A DNA stretch of 5,798 bases from Methylococcaceae bacterium. Lineage in GTDB: Bacteria > Pseudomonadota > Gammaproteobacteria > Methylococcales > Methylomonadaceae. The notes beneath the pieces are model-generated. The model saw nothing but the letters and a program-made list of their open reading frames with translations. It was not told where the DNA came from and did no database searches. Of this stretch, positions 1 through 5,798 are shown piece by piece. A program made the translations under genes and the position numbers. The DNA lies in the NCBI GenBank assembly GCA_947484105.1, contig CANKON010000101.1:1-5798 (forward strand). Reading direction: 5' to 3'. Every line of letters begins with the position of its first letter. The stretch's first letter is position 1.

Positions 1-793
<793 letters not shown>

Positions 794-1423
794 ATGAGAA
801 TTAAGCACTATACCTTATTTATTTTGTTTCTAGTATGCTTGGGCTTCATGCCAATTACGAGAGCTTCTGCTGGTGATTTGTCTGCGCCGCAACAAGCAAT
901 TTCTGATGCGTCGGATAAATTTCAACAAAAAATGCAAGACCCCAACTTTTTAAAAGATTTTAACAAACTCACACAATTTGTTGACCAATCGATTAACCCG
1001 CACGTTGATTTTGATAAAATCGCGGCTTTGGTTTTAGGTAAAGCATGGAAAGCAGCCACACCTGATGAACAAAAACGTTTCAAAAAAGAATTTCAAACTT
1101 TGTTAGTTCGCACTTATTCACGCGCGTTTTCGGAATTTAAAGAATGGACGATTCGTTTTTTGCCTTCTGAAATGGAAGATGGCGCGACAAAAGTCGTCGT
1201 AAAAACCGAAGTTTTACAACCAGGTATTCAACCGATTGCCGTAAATTATCGAATGTATTTAACAAATGGTGAATGGAAAGCCTACGACATCATGATTGAA
1301 GGTGTCAGTTTAGTTACAAATTACCGCACCACGTTTAGCGATGAAATTCAAACCAAAGGCTCGCTCGATGCAGTGATTGACGGTTTAGTAAAACGTAATG
1401 CTGAAGCGTTAAAAAACTCTTGA
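794..1423 (+). CDS. mlaC: MlaC/Ttg2D-family periplasmic phospholipid-binding protein
   Basis: The 209-residue product begins with a Sec signal peptide: basic MRIKH, a hydrophobic core over residues 7-19, and a likely cleavage after ASA (residues 24-26). The mature part matches the MlaC family in length and order: a helical first half, VDFDKIAALVLGKAWK (about 71-86, compare YAGALVLGQYYK in E. coli MlaC), TPDEQKRF, then a beta-rich part ending in YDIMIEGVSLVTNYR (about 164-178), the most conserved stretch. MlaC carries phospholipids between the outer-membrane MlaA complex and the inner-membrane MlaFEDB transporter. Here the gene stands alone: hemB is divergent on one side and an intrinsic terminator follows at once, so none of mlaF, E, D or B is adjacent. 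It could be a stand-alone paralogue, for example the hopanoid-associated HpnM type; I cannot separate these by eye. The family assignment is firm, the exact partner is not. Confidence 0.9.
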   Translation: MRIKHYTLFILFLVCLGFMPITRASAGDLSAPQQAISDASDKFQQKMQDPNFLKDFNKLTQFVDQSINPHVDFDKIAALVLGKAWKAATPDEQKRFKKEFQTLLVRTYSRAFSEFKEWTIRFLPSEMEDGATKVVVKTEVLQPGIQPIAVNYRMYLTNGEWKAYDIMIEGVSLVTNYRTTFSDEIQTKGSLDAVIDGLVKRNAEALKNS

Positions 1424-1448
1424 TTCAAACCAACATTCACTTTTTTAT
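1420..1448 (+). promoter_or_regulatory. Weak candidate promoter for cmoAB
   Basis: TTGATT at 1420-1425 (4 of 6 matches to the -35 consensus) and TTTTAT at 1443-1448 (4 of 6 to the -10) are 17 bases apart. A transcript from here would begin at about 1454-1456, inside the left arm of the terminator hairpin, so its own RNA could not form the full stem. That would explain how cmoAB is transcribed despite the terminator. AT-rich DNA throws up such matches by chance, so this is only a candidate. Confidence 0.2.
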
Positions 1449-1484
1449 GGCGCAAAGTTTTAACTTTTGCGCCTTTTTCATTTT
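1449..1484 (+). terminator. Intrinsic terminator of the MlaC-family gene
   Basis: GGCGCAAA (1449-1456) pairs perfectly with TTTGCGCC (1466-1473). Two further pairs (G1457-C1464, T1458-A1463) extend the stem across one bulged T at 1465, closing on a TTTA loop (1459-1462). A run of five T follows at 1474-1478, then CATTTT. This is a textbook rho-independent terminator on the plus strand, 25 bases after the stop of the MlaC gene. Unusually, its T-rich tail ends only two bases before the cmoA start codon. Confidence 0.88.
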
Positions 1485-1486
1485 CG

Positions 1487-2212
1487 ATGACTTCAATTAA
1501 AGATTCCCTTTACAGCCAACCACTCGGACAAATCAGTAGTTTTACGTTTGACGACCACGTTGCAAATGTTTTTCCTGATATGATTTCGCGTTCTGTACCA
1601 GGTTATCAAACGATGATTGCGGCAATTGGATTATTAGCAGGACGTTTTGCAACACCAAATAGCGTTTGTTACGATTTAGGCTGCTCGCTTGGGGCGGCTT
1701 CATTCTCAATGCAAAAAAATATCATGGCTGAAAATTGCAAAATTATCGCTGTCGATAATTCAAAAGCGATGCTTTCGCGTTTTGAAAGTATTTTAACGCC
1801 TGATAAAACGCCGATTGAATTGCATTGCGCCGATATTAGAGAAATTGAAATTAAAAATGCGTCCATCGTTGTGCTGAATTTTACGTTGCAATTTTTGCCC
1901 GTTGAAGACCGTGAAAAATTACTCGCGAAAATTTACGACGGACTTTTACCGAACGGCGCGTTAATTATTTCTGAAAAATTAGCGTTTGATGATTTACGCC
2001 AACATGAATTACAAATCGATTTGCATCACGAATTCAAAAAAGCGCAAGGTTATAGCGATTTAGAAATTAGCCAAAAACGTACCGCGCTTGAAAATGTATT
2101 GATTCCCGAAACCTTCACCACGCATCAAAATCGGCTGAAATCTGTGGGGTTTAACAGTGCTGAATTGTGGTTTCAGTATTTTAATTTTGCTTCATTTATT
2201 GCGTTGAAATAA
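1487..2212 (+). CDS. cmoA: Carboxy-S-adenosyl-L-methionine synthase CmoA
   Basis: CmoA converts SAM and prephenate into carboxy-SAM, the donor used by CmoB to build cmo5U at wobble position 34 of tRNAs. The 241-residue product matches E. coli CmoA (247) along nearly its whole length, lacking only the short C-terminal tail. SVPGY (36-40) ends in the tyrosine equivalent to E. coli Y39. YDLGCSLGAAS (62-72) is the glycine-rich SAM loop, AVDNS (88-92) carries the acidic SAM-binding position, VVLNFTLQFL (128-137) is a family signature, and EISQKR (193-198) ends in R198, equivalent to R199 of E. coli, which binds the carboxylate of carboxy-SAM. The ATG at 1487 is chosen because MTSIKDSLYS aligns with the E. 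coli N-terminus. It has no Shine-Dalgarno sequence, only the T-rich tail of the preceding terminator. The TAA stop shares its last A with the cmoB ATG. Confidence 0.97.
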   Translation: MTSIKDSLYSQPLGQISSFTFDDHVANVFPDMISRSVPGYQTMIAAIGLLAGRFATPNSVCYDLGCSLGAASFSMQKNIMAENCKIIAVDNSKAMLSRFESILTPDKTPIELHCADIREIEIKNASIVVLNFTLQFLPVEDREKLLAKIYDGLLPNGALIISEKLAFDDLRQHELQIDLHHEFKKAQGYSDLEISQKRTALENVLIPETFTTHQNRLKSVGFNSAELWFQYFNFASFIALK

Positions 2213-3186
2213 TGGATTATTCAAATTTATACAAAGAGTTAAAAGCCGAAAACGTTGAATTTTGGGCGGATTTGTTGCGCGTGCAAATCGCCGATGCTTT
2301 TGATACGACAAAGCACGGTGATTTAATTCGTTGGCAAAGCCAACTTGAAAATTTGCCGAAAGTTATCGCCGCTCAATGTGATATTTCCATCGACACTGTA
2401 AAACTAGGAAATGCTGATGAAATCACACCTGCACTGCAAACCGAATTAAAAGAAAAATTGCAGGCATTTTGCCCGTGGCGCAAAGGTGGTTTTGATGTTT
2501 TTGGCATTCATATTGATACCGAATGGCGTTCAGATTGGAAATGGCAACGCCTTGAAAGTCATATTTCACCGCTTAAAAATCGCCTAGTTTTAGATGTCGG
2601 TTGCGGCAACGGTTATCACTGTTGGCGAATGCTGGGTGCAGGGGCAAAGCGCGTCATTGGCATCGACCCGATGCTTTTGAACGTGACGCAATTCCAAATT
2701 ATCAAAAATTTTTATAATAACGATGCGCCAATTGATGTGTTGCCGATTGGCATTGAAGCGTTGCCAGCAAAATTAAATTGTTTTGACACGGTTTTTTCGA
2801 TGGGCGTTTTGTATCATCGTCGCTCGCCGATTGATCATTTATTTGAATTACGCGACTGTTTGAAATCAGGCGGCGAATTGATTTTGGAAACGCTTGTTAT
2901 CGATGGCGAATTAGGCGACACATTGTTACCCAAAGACCGTTACGCGCAAATGCGAAATGTGTGGTTTTTACCAAGTTGTGCGACGCTGGTAAGTTGGTTG
3001 GAGCGTTGCGGATTTCAAAATGTGCGTGTCGTTGATGTTACAGTGACTTCGACCGACGAGCAACGCACCACCGACTGGATGCGTTTTCATTCGTTAAAAG
3101 ATTTTTTAGATTCTGAAAATTCATCGCTAACGTGTGAAGGCTTGCCCGCACCAAAACGGGCAATTTTAATCGCGAACGCGCCGTAA
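2212..3186 (+). CDS. cmoB: tRNA U34 carboxymethyltransferase CmoB
   Basis: CmoB transfers the carboxymethyl group of carboxy-SAM to 5-hydroxyuridine-34 of tRNA, giving 5-oxyacetyluridine (cmo5U) and widening codon reading. The 324-residue product is one residue longer than E. coli CmoB. Key positions are kept: K91 in PWRKG, W105 and K110 in TEWRSDWKW (103-111), the SAM-fold loop DVGCGNGYH (128-136) with G130, IDP (151-153), FSMGVLYHRRSP (195-206) with M197 and Y201, DRYAQMRNV (242-250), and R316 in the C-terminal PAPKRAIL. These correspond to the E. coli carboxy-SAM contacts, the later ones shifted by one. The start overlaps the cmoA stop by one base (TAATG), with no clear Shine-Dalgarno sequence, so translation is probably coupled. 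The last 21 bases, including the stop, overlap the convergent lplT gene. Confidence 0.98.
   Translation: MDYSNLYKELKAENVEFWADLLRVQIADAFDTTKHGDLIRWQSQLENLPKVIAAQCDISIDTVKLGNADEITPALQTELKEKLQAFCPWRKGGFDVFGIHIDTEWRSDWKWQRLESHISPLKNRLVLDVGCGNGYHCWRMLGAGAKRVIGIDPMLLNVTQFQIIKNFYNNDAPIDVLPIGIEALPAKLNCFDTVFSMGVLYHRRSPIDHLFELRDCLKSGGELILETLVIDGELGDTLLPKDRYAQMRNVWFLPSCATLVSWLERCGFQNVRVVDVTVTSTDEQRTTDWMRFHSLKDFLDSENSSLTCEGLPAPKRAILIANAP
3142..3163. other. Inverted repeat in the convergent cmoB/lplT 3' ends
   Basis: TTGCCCG (3142-3148) and CGGGCAA (3157-3163) form a perfect 7-bp stem around an 8-base loop (CACCAAAA). Read on the plus strand it is followed by TTTTAA but lies inside cmoB, 20 bases before the end of its stop codon. 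Read on the minus strand it begins two bases after the lplT stop codon, but the sequence after it (GCCTTCACA) is not a T run. It could mark or protect the 3' end of the lplT message. The same bases encode the conserved PAPKRA segment of CmoB, so it may equally be coincidence. Confidence 0.4.
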
Positions 3187-4311
3187 AAAGAATGCCACTA
3201 TCACCGCAGAAATTAAAAATAAACTGCCTAAACTTAACATCGCAAAGGTTGGATTTACATTTTGCGAAGCTGCAAAGCTGTAACTGCCAACCGCTGACAA
3301 CATCGCTAAATTTTGAAAAAATCCTTGTAACGCAATGGCTTGTCCACTGCCAATCGTTTTATTTCCTAATTCTTGCAACGCCGCGTTAATGGGCACGATA
3401 AACATTCCCCCCATCGTGCCAATGAAAAATAAAACACTTCGTGCCATCCAAATTGTATTTGTAAAGCTCAACGTGATAATCAAAATAGCCATGCCATAAG
3501 CGGCAAAACGGGTGCGTCGTAAATGTTCCAAAGGAATCAATCGCGGCACAATCGCTGACCCCACAACAATACCAATTGCCAGAAATAACGTGAGTTGCGC
3601 GATGTCAGTTGCGCTGTGTAAATCTAAAACTAACGGCGACCAAGCCACTAAAATCACCCGCAACGTTGCCGCACTCGCCCAAAATAATGCCCCACCCAAA
3701 ATCACAAATCGAGCGCGTGCTGAACAAAAAAATGTCGGCATTTGTACAAAAAAACCGTGAGGTGCGGTGATGTTTTTTGCTTTTGAATTCAAAAAATTAG
3801 CGATTGCCGCTGAAAATAAAAATAAAGAAATCGCCCCAATTAACGCACCGTGAATAGAAGCATCGGCGACTTTTGCACCAATCGTCATGCCTAGCAAAAT
3901 TGCCAAAATTGTCGAGCCTTCAATCCAACTATTTGCTTTAACTAATTCATCGTGATTAACGAGTTCAGGCAAAATGCCATACTTTGCAGGGCTGTAAATG
4001 GCTGCACCACTTCCCACAATCGCATACGCAATCAACGGTTCAACGTTTAAAAACAACAAACCTGCCCCACACGCTTTTAATAAATTCGCAGCAATTAAAA
4101 CGCGGGCCTTCGGAAATGTATCGGCAAATATTCCCACCCAAGGCGCAAGTAAAACAAACGCAATTAAAAATGAACTTTGCAACGCAGGAATATACCAATT
4201 TGCAGGGTTTGCACTTTGCATTACCAGCGCAATCACGGTAAATAAAATTGCGTTATCTGCAAAAGCAGACAAAAATTGAGCGATTAAAAGGGCTAAAAAA
4301 GATTTATTCAT
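3166..4311 (-). CDS. lplT: LplT-type lysophospholipid transporter (major facilitator superfamily)
   Basis: LplT flips lysophospholipids across the inner membrane for re-acylation by Aas. The 381-residue product is a multi-span membrane protein close in length to E. coli LplT (397). Family marks include AQFLSAFADNAILF (11-24, compare AQFLSAFGDNALLF), the MFS loop GIFADTFPKAR (60-70), GSGAAIYSPAKYGILPEL (100-117), EGSTILAILLG (131-141), FWASAATLR (210-218) and GTMGGMFIVPINALLQE-like sequence at about 298-314. The start at 4311 is preferred: it gives the family N-terminus and its ATG overlaps the TGA of the upstream hydrolase gene (ATGA). The frame stays open to an ATG at 4368, but those 19 extra residues are polar, contain three cysteines and lie within the hydrolase gene. 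The C-terminus (FFLRRVRD) is encoded opposite the last codons of cmoB. No aas acyltransferase gene is in the window. Confidence 0.92.
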   Translation of the reverse strand: MNKSFLALLIAQFLSAFADNAILFTVIALVMQSANPANWYIPALQSSFLIAFVLLAPWVGIFADTFPKARVLIAANLLKACGAGLLFLNVEPLIAYAIVGSGAAIYSPAKYGILPELVNHDELVKANSWIEGSTILAILLGMTIGAKVADASIHGALIGAISLFLFSAAIANFLNSKAKNITAPHGFFVQMPTFFCSARARFVILGGALFWASAATLRVILVAWSPLVLDLHSATDIAQLTLFLAIGIVVGSAIVPRLIPLEHLRRTRFAAYGMAILIITLSFTNTIWMARSVLFFIGTMGGMFIVPINAALQELGNKTIGSGQAIALQGFFQNLAMLSAVGSYSFAASQNVNPTFAMLSLGSLFLISAVIVAFFLRRVRD

Positions 4312-5072
4312 AGCAAAAAATCCGTCACAGCCGCTAAAAAGGCTTGAGGTTGTTGAACATGAATCCAATGTTCCGCATCGGGAATAACCTGAATTTGTGC
4401 GAAAGGAAATAACGTTTTAGTACTATTTTCTTTGATATATTTTGAATTGCCACCCGCCAAAAATAAAGTCGGTTTAACAAATTGCGACACGTTTTCTATA
4501 TTTGGAAAAAGTAAAATGTTAGCCGCGTTATCTTGAAAAATATCTAAATCAATTCGCCATTCGTAACAACCGCCGCTTTTTAATACTAAATTTTGCAGTA
4601 AAAATTGTCGATAACTTAGCTCTGGAATAATGCTGGCAAGTAATAATTCGGCTTGTTTGCGATTTTTTAATTCGGAAAGTGGCAAATTTTTCAGTGCGTT
4701 AATCAGTGGTTCAAAACTGTGTTTGTAAGCGATTGGCGCAATATCAACGACAATTAAATTCTGCACCAAATTTGAATAATTCAGTGCGAACCACATCGCT
4801 GTTTTACCGCCCATGCTGTGACCGAGCAATGAGACGTTTTTCAAATTTTTTTGCGCGATAAAATCAGCCACATCCGTCGCCATCGTTTCATAATTCATCG
4901 TTTCAGAATGTGGTGACGCACCGTGATTTCGGGCATCTAAAACATAAATACAAAAATTTATCGCGAATTTTTCTGCAATCGCTCGCCAATTTCGTGAGGA
5001 GGCAAAAAAACCGTGCAAAATAATCAATGGTGGATTTTTTGATTCGCCAAATTGTTCAAAAGCCAATTCCAT
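4308..5072 (-). CDS. ybfF: YbfF-like alpha/beta hydrolase (acyl esterase/thioesterase type)
   Basis: This 254-residue cytosolic protein has no signal peptide and shows the full alpha/beta-hydrolase pattern: HGFFAS (20-25) for the oxyanion hole, the nucleophile elbow GHSMGG (84-89) with S86, a likely acid D110 in VVDIAP, and H235 in DAEHWIH. DARNHGASPHS (46-56), HSMGGK (85-90), AGGNSKY (206-212) and the helical cap between about 120 and 190 resemble E. coli YbfF, an esterase reported to act on acyl-CoA-type substrates. The natural substrate here cannot be read from sequence. The start at 5072 lies 4 bases after the proB stop, and the TGA stop overlaps the lplT start, so the gene is very likely co-translated with both. 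Other small serine hydrolases share the fold; the closest family is my judgement from the motifs. Confidence 0.9.
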   Translation of the reverse strand: MELAFEQFGESKNPPLIILHGFFASSRNWRAIAEKFAINFCIYVLDARNHGASPHSETMNYETMATDVADFIAQKNLKNVSLLGHSMGGKTAMWFALNYSNLVQNLIVVDIAPIAYKHSFEPLINALKNLPLSELKNRKQAELLLASIIPELSYRQFLLQNLVLKSGGCYEWRIDLDIFQDNAANILLFPNIENVSQFVKPTLFLAGGNSKYIKENSTKTLFPFAQIQVIPDAEHWIHVQQPQAFLAAVTDFLL

Positions 5073-5076
5073 CGTC

Positions 5077-5798
5077 TTAAATTAACACTAAATTATCACG
5101 GTGAATCAATTCTAAATCGTCGGCGTAACCGAGTAATTTCTCAAATTCGTGGCTACTCTTACCCGCAATTTTTTGTGTTTCTTCGCTACCGTAATTGACC
5201 AAACCGCGTGCAATTTCAACACCGTTTGAATCTAAACAAGATACCAATTCACCGCGTTCAAATTGTCCTGTTGCCCACTTAACGCCAACTGCTAATAAAC
5301 TTTTGCCGTTATTTTTAAGCATTTCCACCGCCCCATCGTCTAATACTAATTGCCCTTTGACTTGTAATTGTCCAACAAGCCATTGTTTTCTAGCGGCTAA
5401 TGGTTCGAGATTAGGTAAGAAATGTGTGCCGATTTTTTCACCGCGCAAAACGACATTTATCACATCTTGCGTAACACCTGCTGCGACAACCGTTGCTGCG
5501 CCAGAACGCGCGGCAAGTCTTGCGGCGCGTACTTTTGTTGACATTCCACCGCGTCCCAAACCGCTACGGCTATCGCCTGCCATACTTTCTAAACGGTCGT
5601 CGTTAACATGAATTTCTGAAATTAACGTCGCGTCAGGATTCACGCTCGGATCAGCGGTAAATAAACCTTGTTGATCGGTAAGAATAATCAGCAAGTCCGC
5701 TTCGACTAAATTCGCCACTAATGCCGCTAACGTATCGTTATCACCAAAGCGAATTTCTTCGGTTGCAACGGTATCATTTTCGTTAATCACGGGAACCA
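5077..5798 (-). CDS. proB: Glutamate 5-kinase, 5' end missing
   Basis: ProB phosphorylates glutamate to gamma-glutamyl phosphate, the first and normally feedback-controlled step of proline synthesis. The frame is open to the right edge; about 240 C-terminal residues are present and roughly 130 N-terminal ones are missing compared with E. coli ProB (367). A GTG at 5790 is an internal valine (VPVINEND), not a start. Visible kinase-domain motifs are INENDTVAT (with the equivalent of D137), [10 protein letters not shown] (N149), [13 protein letters not shown] (D170), and [11 protein letters not shown] (K217 equivalent). From V132 to K217 of E. coli the spacing is identical, with no insertion. The remaining 90 or so residues form the C-terminal PUA domain, including [19 protein letters not shown] and a final HRDNLVLI, so this is the long bacterial form. 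It is the first visible gene of the proB-hydrolase-lplT unit; its promoter lies outside. Confidence 0.97.
   Translation of the reverse strand, partial: VPVINENDTVATEEIRFGDNDTLAALVANLVEADLLIILTDQQGLFTADPSVNPDATLISEIHVNDDRLESMAGDSRSGLGRGGMSTKVRAARLAARSGAATVVAAGVTQDVINVVLRGEKIGTHFLPNLEPLAARKQWLVGQLQVKGQLVLDDGAVEMLKNNGKSLLAVGVKWATGQFERGELVSCLDSNGVEIARGLVNYGSEETQKIAGKSSHEFEKLLGYADDLELIHRDNLVLI

Noticed and set aside
1447..1500. A 17-codon gene or leader peptide overlapping the terminator and the cmoA start
   Set aside because: It has no ribosome-binding site and its sequence is simply the hairpin and T tract translated. I keep it only as part of the regulatory observation.
3512..4279. Several plus-strand reading frames of 80-93 residues
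   Set aside because: They are antisense to the lplT coding sequence; their composition follows from the codons of the membrane protein on the other strand.
4312..4368. A 19-residue N-terminal extension of LplT starting at an ATG at 4368
   Set aside because: It lies wholly within the hydrolase gene, is polar and cysteine-rich, and does not resemble an LplT N-terminus. The ATG at 4311 gives the family start and an ATGA overlap with the hydrolase stop.
5195..5611. A 138-residue plus-strand reading frame
   Set aside because: It is antisense to proB, whose frame carries conserved catalytic motifs throughout this stretch. The plus-strand product is low-complexity (S, T, P, A) with no recognisable domain.
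5077..5790. A complete short protein starting at the GTG at 5790
   Set aside because: The frame continues to the window edge, and the GTG encodes an internal valine of the ProB motif VPVINEND. The gene is cut by the window, not truncated.

Overview
The window reads as an ordinary, tightly packed chromosomal segment of a gammaproteobacterium with an AT-leaning genome. The evidence for that placement is the complete cmoA-cmoB pair for tRNA wobble-uridine modification, an LplT-type lysophospholipid transporter, an MlaC-family periplasmic protein (hence a Gram-negative envelope), and a HemB of the aspartate-rich, Pseudomonas-like metal type. I cannot name the genus. No mobile element, phage gene, CRISPR array, rRNA or tRNA gene is visible, and no gene-free stretch approaches 300 bases.

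Layout: hemB (minus strand, 3' end cut by the left edge) is divergent from an MlaC-family gene, with only 29 very T-rich bases between them. The MlaC gene ends in a clear intrinsic terminator at about 1449-1484. The start codon of cmoA lies almost directly after that terminator. cmoA and cmoB share one base (TAATG) and form a two-gene unit. Converging on them from the right is a minus-strand unit read in the order proB (5' end cut by the right edge), a YbfF-like alpha/beta hydrolase, and lplT. proB and the hydrolase gene are 4 bases apart, and the hydrolase gene and lplT overlap as ATGA. The 3' ends of cmoB and lplT overlap by 21 bases.

How the genes work: CmoA makes carboxy-S-adenosylmethionine from SAM and prephenate. 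CmoB uses it to carboxymethylate 5-hydroxyuridine at tRNA position 34, giving cmo5U. HemB makes porphobilinogen for tetrapyrroles, and ProB catalyses the first step of proline synthesis. MlaC-family and LplT proteins both handle phospholipids or lysophospholipids at the envelope, but they lie in different transcription units here. Neither has its usual partners beside it (mlaFEDB for MlaC, aas for LplT).

I found no convincing undescribed system. The points worth a second look are gene arrangements: a terminator abutting the cmoA start, a convergent cmoB/lplT overlap carrying an inverted repeat, the minimal hemB/MlaC divergent spacer, and an esterase coupled to a lysophospholipid flippase. Residue correspondences to E. 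coli and Pseudomonas proteins are from memory of those sequences, not from a computed alignment.
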